A DNA stretch of 64,000 nucleotides from [Clostridium] celerecrescens 18A (lineage in GTDB: Bacteria; Bacillota; Clostridia; Lachnospirales; Lachnospiraceae). Below, piece after piece: positions 34,057-42,835 of the stretch. The stretch spans positions 744,001-808,000 of the forward strand of contig NZ_PGET01000001.1 in assembly GCF_002797975.1 (NCBI RefSeq). Direction: 5' to 3'. The notes below the pieces were generated by a model. That model had not been told where the DNA came from. It saw only the letters and a list, made by a program, of their open reading frames with translations, and did not search any database. The first letter of the stretch is position 1. The number at the start of each line of letters is the position of its first letter. The translations under genes were made by a program, and so were the position numbers.

Positions 34057-34090
34057 AAAAACACCGCAAAAGCGGGTTTTGGTGTTTTGC
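34056..34090 (+). terminator. Attenuating hairpin between ROK and ABC genes
   Basis: AAAACAC...CAAAA pairs with TTTTG-GTGTTTT across loop GCGGG with a small bulge. It lies just after the ROK stop and before the binding-protein gene, so it may limit read-through or mark the end of the regulatory unit. Confidence 0.55.
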
Positions 34091-34128
34091 AAACGCCTAA
34101 ATATTCTAAATAAGAGGAGGATTTCATA

Positions 34129-35448
34129 ATGAAGAAAATGGTATCACTGATGGTCGCAGCGGCGTTAGTGGCTGGAGGAATCTCTGGCTGTTCAAAGGCA
34201 GCTGTAAAGGAGACATCCGGAGGGGCAGCAGGCCAGGAAAAGACAGCAGAAACAACAGCTTCCCAGGAAAGCGGCGGTGGAGAAAAGTCTCCAGTGACGC
34301 TGACATACTGGCAGCATTCCAGTGCGGCGAGAGATGATATGATGACCGAGCTTGTCAAAACATTTGAAGAGCAGAATCCGGATATTAAGGTAAATCTGGA
34401 ATTTATTCCGGAGGCAGATTACAGTCAGAAACTGATTCCTGCACTTGCAACTGATACAGCTCCCGATGTATTTCAGATACAGTCCGGAATGGTGTCAAAA
34501 CTTGCGCAGTCCGGAGCCATAAAACCACTGGCTGAAAGCGTTATGTCTGCAGATTCGATCACGGCTGGTTTTGTGCCTGCGGCAGTAGATGGTTTGAAAT
34601 ACGACGGCAAATATTACGGTATGCCTACAGACTTACAGACAATCGTACTGTTATGGAATAAAAAGTTGGTGTCTGAGGCTGGTCTTGATGCGGAAAAAGG
34701 TCCGCAGACCTGGGAAGAATTTTTTGATTGGGCGAGAAAGCTGACAAAGACAGAAGACGGCAAGCTGGTTCAGTCCGGATGGGGTGGAACGGGATATGCA
34801 CCGGAAGTGCTTTCCATAATAAAGCAGTACGGTGGTACCTTCTATGATGACACGGCAGGTCAGTACGTATTTGCTGACGATCCGAAGGTCCTGGAGGCGA
34901 TAAAAGCTTACATAGCGTCATACAAAACCGACAAGGTATATAACACGGAATTCGTAAAAAGCTGGGCCGGTTTCAGGCAGGGTCTGATCGGCATGATGTT
35001 AGGCCATCCAGCCATGATCGGCAATTTACCGCAAACAGCTCCCGATCTGGATTTTGGAGTGGGGCTGATTCCGGCAAAGGGAGAGAGCCGTGCAACCTGC
35101 GTGACCTCATGGGGCTACGTAATGAGCGCGAAGGCTCCAGATGAGGCGGCTACCCGGTTCATACAGTTTTTAAGCAGCGAGGACGTGGAAAAGCAGTGGA
35201 CAGAGAAGACGGGAGAGCTGCCGGCCAGAAAAACACTCTTAGAGGATGCGGGCTTAAAATCAGAGCTGAAAGTGGCGGTTGCCATTGAATCCCTGAATGA
35301 TTCATTTGTTGGGGTGCTCCAGACCTCTGCGCTTAATACCATCTGGACAGAATCTATGGATCGGATTTTAAAGACAGATGAACCGCTTGAAACCATCTTA
35401 AAGGATGCCCAGAGCAAAATGAATGATGAATTAAAGAATCCGGTATAA
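34129..35448 (+). CDS. Carbohydrate ABC transporter substrate-binding lipoprotein
   Basis: 439 residues. Signal peptide with lipobox ISGC (Cys about 22), then a Ser/Thr/Glu-rich linker and a MalE-like family 1 solute-binding protein (VTLTYWQHSSAARDDMMTELVKTFEEQNPDIKV; PDVFQIQSGMVSKLAQSG; YYGMPTDLQTIVLLWNKKL). It captures an oligosaccharide or sugar derivative outside the membrane for the two permeases. No ATPase gene is in the cluster, so a shared MsmK/UgpC-type ATPase encoded elsewhere is expected. AAGAGGAGG precedes the ATG. Confidence 0.92.
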   Translation: MKKMVSLMVAAALVAGGISGCSKAAVKETSGGAAGQEKTAETTASQESGGGEKSPVTLTYWQHSSAARDDMMTELVKTFEEQNPDIKVNLEFIPEADYSQKLIPALATDTAPDVFQIQSGMVSKLAQSGAIKPLAESVMSADSITAGFVPAAVDGLKYDGKYYGMPTDLQTIVLLWNKKLVSEAGLDAEKGPQTWEEFFDWARKLTKTEDGKLVQSGWGGTGYAPEVLSIIKQYGGTFYDDTAGQYVFADDPKVLEAIKAYIASYKTDKVYNTEFVKSWAGFRQGLIGMMLGHPAMIGNLPQTAPDLDFGVGLIPAKGESRATCVTSWGYVMSAKAPDEAATRFIQFLSSEDVEKQWTEKTGELPARKTLLEDAGLKSELKVAVAIESLNDSFVGVLQTSALNTIWTESMDRILKTDEPLETILKDAQSKMNDELKNPV

Positions 35449-35460
35449 AAATCAAAAAAG

Positions 35461-35490
35461 GGTGCCAAGCGGCAGGTCCCGCTTGGTGCT
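35461..35490 (+). repeat. Intercistronic hairpin after the binding-protein gene
   Basis: GGTGCCAAGCGG (35461-35472) pairs with CCGCTTGGTGCT (35479-35490) around CAGGTC, with no T-run. Such hairpins commonly protect the abundant upstream mRNA segment rather than terminate. Confidence 0.6.
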
Positions 35491-35519
35491 TCCAAGTACT
35501 TACGTTAGGAGGTTTTTGA

Positions 35520-36410
35520 ATGAAAGTATCTCAAGGCGCAGTAAGTCGGAACCGGATTACTATGCACAAGGCAGTGCCGTATTTTTTTATTGCACCATCC
35601 ATCATTTATATATTTCTTGTTACTCTGGTGCCGGCCATCATGGCTCTGCCCATCAGCTTTACAGACTGGTCGGCCTTAAGCCCGAAAAAAAATTTTGTAG
35701 GACTTGATAATTATATCAGGCTCATGGGGGATAAGGATTTTTGGAAGTCGTGCCTTGTCATGGGCCAATTTTTTATCTATGTGCCTCTAGTTATGGCCGC
35801 AGGTCTGGGTACTGCGCTGCTGCTGAATATAAAAATTAAGGGCGTCAAATTATTCCGTCTTATATTTTATTCACCGGTTATTACCTCCACAATTGCTGCG
35901 GCGATTCTGTTCGAATATTTCTTCCAGCCCAGTTTTGGTCTGTTTAACAGTATCTTAGGCTTTTTTGGCCTAAAGAGTCTTGGCTGGGTGGAAAATGCCT
36001 CTACAGCCGTACTGTCTGTTATTATCTTCAAGGTGTGGAAGGGGTTCGGAGAGGCCATGTTGATCTATCTGGCAGGACTTCAGGATGTTCCAGCCGAGAT
36101 AAAAGAAGCATCCGCCATCGATGGAGCAAGCGGCTGGCAGACATTCCGATACATTACGTTTCCTATGCTGCGCCCTGCCCATATTTACCTTCTCATGAAA
36201 AATGTAATCGGCGTTTTTATGATTTTCCAGGAGACCTATATGTTAAAGGGACCGCTAAACAGCACCAGAACTGTTGTGAACTACATTTACGAAAAAGGAT
36301 TTCAAAGCTATCAGATGGGATACGCATCCGCAATGTCCTTCGGTCTGTTTTTTATTGTGCTGCTCATTACTTTGGTCCAATATAAAGCAACCAAAATGGA
36401 TGTATTATAG
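35520..36410 (+). CDS. Sugar ABC transporter permease (MalF-like)
   Basis: 296 residues, six predicted membrane helices. The EAA loop that docks the ATPase is EIKEASAIDGASGWQTFRYITFPML (about 193-217), with the conserved E-A-A/S...G motif. The N-terminal part (YFFIAPSIIYIFLVTLVPAIMAL and the FTDWS segment) is typical of MalF/UgpA-type subunits. It forms a heterodimeric channel with the next gene product. TTAGGAGG lies before the ATG; the next permease begins 20 bases after the stop. Confidence 0.93.
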   Translation: MKVSQGAVSRNRITMHKAVPYFFIAPSIIYIFLVTLVPAIMALPISFTDWSALSPKKNFVGLDNYIRLMGDKDFWKSCLVMGQFFIYVPLVMAAGLGTALLLNIKIKGVKLFRLIFYSPVITSTIAAAILFEYFFQPSFGLFNSILGFFGLKSLGWVENASTAVLSVIIFKVWKGFGEAMLIYLAGLQDVPAEIKEASAIDGASGWQTFRYITFPMLRPAHIYLLMKNVIGVFMIFQETYMLKGPLNSTRTVVNYIYEKGFQSYQMGYASAMSFGLFFIVLLITLVQYKATKMDVL

Positions 36411-36430
36411 GAAGGAGACAGTGCAACCAA

Positions 36431-37264
36431 ATGAATAAAGAAAAAACGAAAAAAGTGGCTGTGAGGGTCTTTTTCTTCCTCATAACCCTAGGACTGGCTG
36501 TTATTATTGCCTTCCCCTTTGTGTGGATGATATTTGCTTCTTTCAAAGAATCGAAAGAATTTTATGTATTGAAGCCAACATTGCTGCCGGAACATTTTAT
36601 TCTGGATAATTTCAGGCAACTGTTTGAAAAATTGAATATAGGTCTTTATTACTGGAACAGCGTGATAGTTACAGTCACACAGGTGTTTTCAACAATTGTT
36701 ATCGTCCTGTTGGCAGGTTATGGATTTGCAAAGTATGAATTTAAGGGAAAGAATGTACTATTTCTTATGGTTCTGTCTTCTACCATGATTCCATGGGTGG
36801 CCACGATTATCCCGCTTTATATCATGGCAAACCAGTTAAAGCTGGTAAATACCATGGCCGGCTTAATCATACCAGGGATGGCAGATGCCTTCAGCATCTT
36901 TTTGGCAAGAAATTTCATGTCGGCCATTCCAACGCCGCTTTTAGAAGCTGCAAGGATAGACGGAGCGGGAGAATTGCTGATTTTCAGGAAAATCGTAATT
37001 CCTGCAGTAAAGCCTCTGATTGCGGTCATTGCCATTCAAAAGATGGTAGGAAGCTGGAATGCATTCCAGTGGCCTCTTCTTGTGGTGAACTCAGATAAGT
37101 TAAGGACACTTCCACTAGCCATTGCCAAGCTGTCTAGCCAGTATTACGATTCATACAACTTAAAAATGGCTGCTGCTGCTGTGGCTATCATTCCGGTTTT
37201 AATCATATACATCATATTCCAGAGATATTTAGTGGAAGGCGTGTCGCTATCCGGAATTAAATAG
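36431..37264 (+). CDS. Sugar ABC transporter permease (MalG-like)
   Basis: 277 residues with six membrane helices. The EAA loop reads PLLEAARIDGAGELLIFRKIVIPAVKP (about 173-199). N-terminal FPFVWMIFASFKESKEFY and the C-terminal FQRYLVEGVSLSGIK are classical for MalG/UgpE-type subunits. Second half of the importer. The PHP gene follows at once, suggesting import and catabolism are one transcript. Confidence 0.93.
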   Translation: MNKEKTKKVAVRVFFFLITLGLAVIIAFPFVWMIFASFKESKEFYVLKPTLLPEHFILDNFRQLFEKLNIGLYYWNSVIVTVTQVFSTIVIVLLAGYGFAKYEFKGKNVLFLMVLSSTMIPWVATIIPLYIMANQLKLVNTMAGLIIPGMADAFSIFLARNFMSAIPTPLLEAARIDGAGELLIFRKIVIPAVKPLIAVIAIQKMVGSWNAFQWPLLVVNSDKLRTLPLAIAKLSSQYYDSYNLKMAAAAVAIIPVLIIYIIFQRYLVEGVSLSGIK

Positions 37265-37276
37265 GAAGGTATGGTT

Positions 37277-38053
37277 ATGGTAGATTATCATGTACATACA
37301 ACATTTTCCGATGGGGAAAGGACTCCAAAGGAAGTCATAGATCTGGCTGTCGCTCTGGGCATTGAAAAGCTGGCAATTACGGACCATTTCGATGTATATG
37401 ATCCGGGGCTTTCAGGACATCAAAAGACTACAGGGGAGTTACTCCGTCATTTTGACAGAATCAGAAATTTGGCTGGGGGAAAACCGATTACGGTCTATTG
37501 CGGCATTGAGACCTGTACGGATGAATACGGGCATTTGCGCATTGACCGGGAATGCCTTTCTGCCTGTGATCTCATTATAACCAGTCCCCATTATATAGAG
37601 GGAGACTATCCCTTTCGGCAGGGAGTGTATTTCTGTGATGCCTACTGGCTGGCTTATAAGAAAAAGTTGCTTATGATGGCAGCAGGAGAAGGACACGTAC
37701 TGGGTCACCCGGAAGGATACCTTCCCATCGGGCCGATGCTGGTCGAGGGTACGACTTATGAGGGAAGACAGGAAATCTGCAGAAGCATCAGCGTGGAATA
37801 CTTTGATCCTGCATTTATCCAGGAGTTGGGAGAGCAGCTTAAGAAAAGTGGGAAGGCATATGAGCTGCATGGTGCCACGAAAACGCCAAGAGAATGGGTG
37901 GTAGAGGCGTTGGCAAAGCAGGACATTTTATTTTCGCCAGGAAGCGACGCTCATGCTGTCAACATCCTTGGGAAAAATGAGCGGGCTATGGAATTGGTAA
38001 AAAAATACAATCTTAAATTGTATGAACCGGAACACGGTCGTACATGCAGATAA
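37277..38053 (+). CDS. PHP domain phosphoesterase (histidinol phosphatase-like)
   Basis: 258 residues from the ATG at 37277 (AGGAAGG about eight bases upstream; an ATG at 37271 is possible but too close). Metal-binding motifs of the PHP fold: YHVHTTFSDG (H-x-H, about 4-13), ITDHFD, GIETCTDEYG, SPHYIEGD, and near the end SPGSDAHAVNILG. It probably hydrolyses a sugar phosphate inside the cell. Relatives are often labelled histidinol phosphatase, but there are no histidine genes nearby, so the substrate should come from the imported carbohydrate. Confidence 0.86.
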   Translation: MVDYHVHTTFSDGERTPKEVIDLAVALGIEKLAITDHFDVYDPGLSGHQKTTGELLRHFDRIRNLAGGKPITVYCGIETCTDEYGHLRIDRECLSACDLIITSPHYIEGDYPFRQGVYFCDAYWLAYKKKLLMMAAGEGHVLGHPEGYLPIGPMLVEGTTYEGRQEICRSISVEYFDPAFIQELGEQLKKSGKAYELHGATKTPREWVVEALAKQDILFSPGSDAHAVNILGKNERAMELVKKYNLKLYEPEHGRTCR

Positions 38054-38083
38054 AGAAAAGACAGAAAGTAGAGGGATGCGGTA

Positions 38084-39073
38084 ATGGTAAAAATTGCATT
38101 GATCGGCTGCGGAACTATGGGAAGAACCCATGCCGGTGGATATTTAAAGATTAAGGAGGCAGCTGTAACGGCCTTCTGCGATATACAAGAGGAGCGGGCG
38201 GTGAAGCTGGCAGAGCACCACGGCGCTAAAGCGTTCAAAAGCTTCGAAGAAATGTTGGAGCAGGGAGACTTTGACATGCTGGATGTGTGCCTTCCTACTT
38301 ATCTCCATAAGGAATACGCCATTGCAGCCATGAATAAGGGGAAGCACGTTTTTTGTGAAAAGCCCATTGCTCTGACAATGGAAGATGGTGAGGCCATGCT
38401 GGAAGCGGCCAGAGCAAATGAAGTAAAGTTTTCTGTGGGTCATGTGCTGCGCTTTTTCCCAGCTTACAAACAGGCAGGGGAACAGATTGAAAATGGCAGA
38501 CTGGGGGTTCCGAGGCTGATCAGGACTACAAGAAATCAAGCGTTTCCTCAGTGGAGCTGGGAGAACTGGTATCAGGACTATGCAAAAAGCGGAGGCCCCA
38601 TCTTGGATCTGGTGATTCACGATGTGGACTGGATCATCCGCAACATTGGAGCAGTAGAACGGGTTTATGCGAAAAGCTTTAACGGCACAGTGGCAGGTCA
38701 GGAGCACTGTATCCTTCTGCTTCGCCTGAAAAATGGAGCCATAGCCCATGTAGAGGGGAGTTGGGCTTACCCCAGCGGTTCTGCTTTCCATGTAACCTAT
38801 GAAATTGTGGGAACAAAGGCACAAATTGAATTCGATAATCTGACCACCTCTCCTGTGATCAAGCAGACTTGTGAAAATGGCCTGCACAAGTTAGAGGCAT
38901 TTTCACCGGTCGAGGGGTTATCAGAGCCCTATTGTGCGGAATTGAATGAATTTGTGCGTTCTATCGAATATAACTTACCTTTGGCGGTAACCGGTCAGGA
39001 AGCCGTAGAAGCATTGAAGGTAGTATTGTCGGGCATACAGTCATCTAAGTCAGGACAGCCGGTGAGCTTATAG
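38084..39073 (+). CDS. Gfo/Idh/MocA family NAD(P)-dependent oxidoreductase (1)
   Basis: 329 residues. N-terminal Rossmann fold IALIGCGTMGRTHAGGY (about 3-19), catalytic EKP motif CEKPIALT (about 94), and a C-terminal alpha/beta substrate domain with GGPILDLVIHDVDWIIRNIG (about 172-191; the Asp/His pair is characteristic). Members oxidise hydroxyl groups of sugars and inositols. First of three paralogues in a row, downstream of the importer and PHP gene. The ATG at 38084 follows AGAGGGA. Confidence 0.9.
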   Translation: MVKIALIGCGTMGRTHAGGYLKIKEAAVTAFCDIQEERAVKLAEHHGAKAFKSFEEMLEQGDFDMLDVCLPTYLHKEYAIAAMNKGKHVFCEKPIALTMEDGEAMLEAARANEVKFSVGHVLRFFPAYKQAGEQIENGRLGVPRLIRTTRNQAFPQWSWENWYQDYAKSGGPILDLVIHDVDWIIRNIGAVERVYAKSFNGTVAGQEHCILLLRLKNGAIAHVEGSWAYPSGSAFHVTYEIVGTKAQIEFDNLTTSPVIKQTCENGLHKLEAFSPVEGLSEPYCAELNEFVRSIEYNLPLAVTGQEAVEALKVVLSGIQSSKSGQPVSL

Positions 39074-39175
39074 CGGTATGCCATTCCAACTTAAGTGTAA
39101 TAAAAAAAACAAGACGAGAGGTGCAGGGGTTCATAACCCCGTTGATGCCATTCGCAGAAAGGCAAACTATAAAGA

Positions 39176-40180
39176 ATGAAGAATATAAAAATAGGTGTAA
39201 TCAGCTTTGAACATATGCATGCTGTAAGTTATACAAAAGCCCTGCTGGCGCTTCCGGGAGTGGAGCTTTTGGGCATAGCCGACGAGGACGAATTTCGGGG
39301 AACTAAGATGGCTTATGAGTTTAATACCAAATATTTTAAGGATTACCATGACCTTCTTAATGAAGCAGTGGACGGGGTTATTATCTGTACCAACAATAAA
39401 ATGCACTGTCAGGTGTCGGTTGATGCCGCACGAAAAGGAAAACATATTTTGGTTGAGAAGCCTTTTGCCCTGACTGCGGCTGAGGCCAAGCAGATGGTTA
39501 AGGCCGCAGATGAGGCCGGAGTCCGTATTATGAATGCATTTCCCATGCGCTTTAACCCGAATATTACGGCCGCAAGGGAGATAGTGGAACGCGGGGAAAT
39601 AGGGGATATTTTAAGCATAACAGGCATTAACCACGGGAAAATACCGTCCGGTTGGTTTTTGAATAAGGAACTGTCGGGAGGCGGCGGAGTGATGGATCAT
39701 ACCGTTCATCTGGCTGACTTGATTCGCTGGTTTACAAATAGCGAGTACCGTTCGGTTTACTGTGAAAGCGGTAATCTGATTCATAACCGGCAGATCGATG
39801 ACTGCGGAATAGTCATGGCTGAAATGGAAAGCGGAGCGTTTGTCACCATTGACTGCAGTTGGGCACATCATAAAAATTACCCCATCTGGCCTCAGGTGGA
39901 TATGGAAATTATCGGGACAAAGGGTGTGCTGGAGGTAAAGGCCTTCGGACAGGTCAACCACATCGTGGATGAAGCAGGTGACATCATCGAGGACGTGATA
40001 TGGAATGAAGGTGGTGACGAGGGATTGATACGTGAGTTCGTGGAGGTCTTAAGAACCGGGAAAGAACCACTGGCGTCAGGAAAAGACGGAGCCAGGGCCT
40101 TAGAGGTGGCTGTAGCCGCCTACCAGTCCACGGACAGCCATATAACCACCAGAGTGGAACATATTGAATTTGACAGATAG
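39176..40180 (+). CDS. Gfo/Idh/MocA family oxidoreductase (2), atypical N-terminus
   Basis: 334 residues. The EKP motif (VEKPFALT, about 92-99) and GGGGVMDHTVHLADLIRWF (about 165-183) are intact, but the dinucleotide loop reads IGVISFEHMHAVSY instead of G-x-G-x-x-G. A subset of the family shows this H-x-H-A form, so cofactor binding may differ or be weakened. The ribosome binding site is weak (AGAAAGG at distance) and a 102-base gap precedes it, so translation is probably lower than that of its neighbours. Likely acts in sequence with the two paralogues around it. Confidence 0.87.
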   Translation: MKNIKIGVISFEHMHAVSYTKALLALPGVELLGIADEDEFRGTKMAYEFNTKYFKDYHDLLNEAVDGVIICTNNKMHCQVSVDAARKGKHILVEKPFALTAAEAKQMVKAADEAGVRIMNAFPMRFNPNITAAREIVERGEIGDILSITGINHGKIPSGWFLNKELSGGGGVMDHTVHLADLIRWFTNSEYRSVYCESGNLIHNRQIDDCGIVMAEMESGAFVTIDCSWAHHKNYPIWPQVDMEIIGTKGVLEVKAFGQVNHIVDEAGDIIEDVIWNEGGDEGLIREFVEVLRTGKEPLASGKDGARALEVAVAAYQSTDSHITTRVEHIEFDR

Positions 40181-40196
40181 AGAGAGGCTTAGAAGA

Positions 40197-41213
40197 ATGA
40201 AGGCAGGAATTATTGGCTGCGGGAAAATCTTTCCTATGCACGCGGTTTCAATCAAAAAGCAGCCATGCGTACAGCTTGTGGCAGTATGCGACAGTAACAG
40301 AGAACTTGCAGAGAAGACGGGAAAGCAGTACGGATGCAGCTACTATACGGAATACCGGGAAATGATAGCAAAGGAGGAGCTTGATGCGGTACATATCTGT
40401 ACCCCTCACTATCTTCATGCGGAAATGGCTGTCTATGCCTTGGAGCATGGAATCAATGTATTAACAGAAAAGCCCATGGCCATTGAACTGGAGGATGCAA
40501 AACGGATGGAAGCGGCGGCTGAAAAAAACGAACGGGTTTTAGTGGTTAGCTTTCAAAACCGTTATAATCCAGGCTCGCTTCTGATTAAAAAGACATTGGA
40601 ATCGGGAGGACTGGGAAGTATTATTTCCGCTAAGGCTTCCGTAACCTGGAACCGGTCTGATGAGTATTATTCCAGGAGTAACTGGAAGGGGACATGGGAG
40701 AAGGAGGGCGGTGGTGTGATCATTGATCAGGCTATTCACACGCTGGATCTTATGAACTGGTTTATTGATTCTGAGATTCAGTGGGTTGATGCCACCATCA
40801 GCAGCAGGGCCCATAAGACCATAAGGGTGGAAGATTGCGCGGAAGGGCTAATCCATTATAAAAGCGGGATTAATGCCAGCTTTTATGCAATGAATTATTA
40901 TACTTATGATGCGCCAGTGGAGATTGAGCTGCACTGCGAAAAGGGTATGGTGAATCTGACCGGAGAGAAGGCGGTGATTGTTTTTCATGATGGACGGCAG
41001 GTGGTAGCGGACAGGAACCCCATGGAAACCTTTGACTTTGGAAATGTAAAGCAGTACTGGGGTGTGGGGCATATGAAAGAGATTCAGAATTTTTATTCCT
41101 GCCTGGCAGAGGGGAAGATACCGCGTAATACATCAAGAGAGGTGATGGCGGCGCAGGAGCTGGTGTGTGCAATTTATAAAAGTGGGAAAGAAGGAAGACG
41201 GGTTTTATGTTGA
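40197..41213 (+). CDS. Gfo/Idh/MocA family oxidoreductase (3)
   Basis: 338 residues from the ATG at 40197, ten bases after AGAGAGG. Rossmann loop AGIIGCGKIFPMHA (about 3-16), EKP motif LTEKPMAIEL (about 92-101) and GGGVIIDQAIHTLDLMNWF (about 168-186) are complete. It starts 16 bases after the second paralogue. Three dehydrogenases side by side suggest redox cycling on one sugar (oxidise, modify, reduce), as in inositol, keto-sugar or glycoside-cleaving pathways. Last gene of the cluster; a terminator overlaps the region after the stop. Confidence 0.9.
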   Translation: MKAGIIGCGKIFPMHAVSIKKQPCVQLVAVCDSNRELAEKTGKQYGCSYYTEYREMIAKEELDAVHICTPHYLHAEMAVYALEHGINVLTEKPMAIELEDAKRMEAAAEKNERVLVVSFQNRYNPGSLLIKKTLESGGLGSIISAKASVTWNRSDEYYSRSNWKGTWEKEGGGVIIDQAIHTLDLMNWFIDSEIQWVDATISSRAHKTIRVEDCAEGLIHYKSGINASFYAMNYYTYDAPVEIELHCEKGMVNLTGEKAVIVFHDGRQVVADRNPMETFDFGNVKQYWGVGHMKEIQNFYSCLAEGKIPRNTSREVMAAQELVCAIYKSGKEGRRVLC

Positions 41214-41249
41214 AGAAAAGGGAGACTGGAAAATCTCCCTTTTCTTTTA
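41214..41249 (+). terminator. Terminator of the ROK carbohydrate cluster
   Basis: AGAAAAGGGAGA (41214-41225) pairs with TCTCCCTTTTCT (41234-41245) around CTGGAAAA, with T-rich flank. Confidence 0.9.
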
Positions 41250-41359
41250 TTATTTTCACTCGATATACAGGCAAAGACAGATTTATCTTTTAGCAGTTAA
41301 AGACAATGTAAGATAATTATGATATGATATCAATAAATAATTAGGGGGAGGAAACAAAA

Positions 41360-42052
41360 ATGAAAACAATAGGACTGATTGGCGGAATGAGTTGGGAAAG
41401 CACGGTTACTTACTATAAAATTGTAAATGAAACAGTGAAAAATGAGCTGGGAGGATTACATTCAGCAAACGTGCTTTTATATAGTGTGGATTTTTCTGAA
41501 ATTGAGAAGTGCCAGGCAGACGGTGACTGGGATAAAAGTGCTGCTATTTTATCAGCAGCAGCTAAAAATCTTGAAAAAGCAGGGGCGGAGTTTATTGTGA
41601 TCTGTACAAATACGATGCACAAGGTAGTTCCCCAGATCCAAAGCAGCATTACGATTCCTGTTATTCATATAGCGGAGGCAACGGCAAATGAATTAAAATA
41701 TCATAACATTACAAAAGTCGCATTGTTGGGTACAAAATATACCATGACTCAGGATTTTTATAAAGATAAGTTAATTAATGCAGGAATTACAGTTCTTATC
41801 CCAGATGAAGAGGAAATTGAAATTGTGAATGATGTGATTTACAATGAATTGTGTCTGGGAATTATTTCAGAGGCATCGAAAGAAAAATACCTCAGCATTA
41901 TTCGCGGCCTTGCAGAACAAGGTGCACAGGGAGTTATTCTCGGCTGTACAGAAATCGGCCTGCTGATACAGCAAAAGGATTTGGAATTGCCTGTTTTTGA
42001 TACTGCACAAATTCATGCTGTAAGGGCTGCAAAGCTATCCATTGAAAAATAA
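41360..42052 (+). CDS. Aspartate/glutamate racemase family protein
   Basis: 230 residues. Two-cysteine PLP-independent racemase fold: first catalytic Cys in FIVICTNTMHKV (about 81) and second in GVILGCTEIGLL (about 194). N-terminus IGLIGGMSWESTVTYYKIVN is typical of the YgeA/RacD branch. These enzymes interconvert D- and L-aspartate, glutamate or broader amino acids. The product may feed peptidoglycan or other D-amino-acid use. It has AGGGGGAGG before the ATG and is followed 26 bases later by a damaged phosphoesterase gene. Confidence 0.9.
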   Translation: MKTIGLIGGMSWESTVTYYKIVNETVKNELGGLHSANVLLYSVDFSEIEKCQADGDWDKSAAILSAAAKNLEKAGAEFIVICTNTMHKVVPQIQSSITIPVIHIAEATANELKYHNITKVALLGTKYTMTQDFYKDKLINAGITVLIPDEEEIEIVNDVIYNELCLGIISEASKEKYLSIIRGLAEQGAQGVILGCTEIGLLIQQKDLELPVFDTAQIHAVRAAKLSIEK

Positions 42053-42078
42053 ATGCCGATATAAGGAGGTAATTATAA

Positions 42079-42774
42079 ATGGATTTTGCAGTACTATCAG
42101 ATATACATGGCAACTACATTGCTTTGGAAAAATGCGTGGAATACGCATTGTCTAGAGGCGTAAAAGCCTTTGCTTTTTTAGGAGATTATGTTGGTGAACT
42201 GGCATATCCTGAAAAGACAATGAAAATGATTTTTGAAATGGCTGAGAAGTACAACTGCTATTTCATCAGAGGAAATAAAGAAGATTATTGGATAGATTAT
42301 TATAATAACGGTGAACTTGGCTGGAAAGATAAAGATTCCACAACAGGGTCTTTGCTGTATTCTATGATAGTATGCGGGCATACTCACATTCAGACCAAAT
42401 TTGAAATTAACGGAAAAACGGTACTAAATGCTGGATCAGTCGGAGTTCCTTTGTTTAGTAATAGAAAATCTCAATTTTTGATTTTACATCAAACAGGCAA
42501 ACAATGGAAAGAAGAATTTATTAGTATTGAATATGATGTAGAAAAGGTAATAGAGGAATTACATACATCAGGACTTAACAAATATGCACCATACTGGTGC
42601 ATTGTAACAGAAAACTTATTACGAAACGGTAATATATCGCCTGGCACAGTATTGAAAAGGGCTATGGCATTATGTAAAGCTGAAACCGGTACTTGCATAT
42701 GGCCAGATATTCCCGAACAGTATTGGAGACAAGCAGTAGAAGAGATTTTGGTAAATAAGCAAATTAAAGTCTGA
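42079..42774 (+). CDS. Metallophosphoesterase with probable internal deletion
   Basis: 231 residues. N-terminal LSDIHGNYIALE (Asp, His), FLGDYVG (Asp), FIRGNKEDYW (Asn) and the later VCGHTHIQ (His) and GSVGVPL are calcineurin-like phosphoesterase motifs. But STTGSLLY (about 92-99) runs straight into SMIVCGHTHIQ. Relatives have a further stretch of roughly 50 residues here, including a CHGSP-type metal-ligand His. The reading frame is intact, so this is an in-frame deletion that removes one metal ligand and probably inactivates the enzyme. The C-terminal helical part (KYAPYWCIVTENLLRNGN) is normal. The size of the missing part is from memory of the family. Confidence 0.8.
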   Translation: MDFAVLSDIHGNYIALEKCVEYALSRGVKAFAFLGDYVGELAYPEKTMKMIFEMAEKYNCYFIRGNKEDYWIDYYNNGELGWKDKDSTTGSLLYSMIVCGHTHIQTKFEINGKTVLNAGSVGVPLFSNRKSQFLILHQTGKQWKEEFISIEYDVEKVIEELHTSGLNKYAPYWCIVTENLLRNGNISPGTVLKRAMALCKAETGTCIWPDIPEQYWRQAVEEILVNKQIKV

Positions 42775-42835
42775 TTCAATCATCAGGCAGTGAACGATTC
42801 TATTATATATAGTTAGAAAGTTGAGGGAGGAAAAT

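Noticed and set aside
38144..38887. A 247-codon reading frame antisense to the first Gfo/Idh/MocA gene
   Set aside because: The sense strand encodes a complete dehydrogenase with all motifs; the antisense peptide is Cys/His/Leu-rich with no family features and no ribosome binding site.
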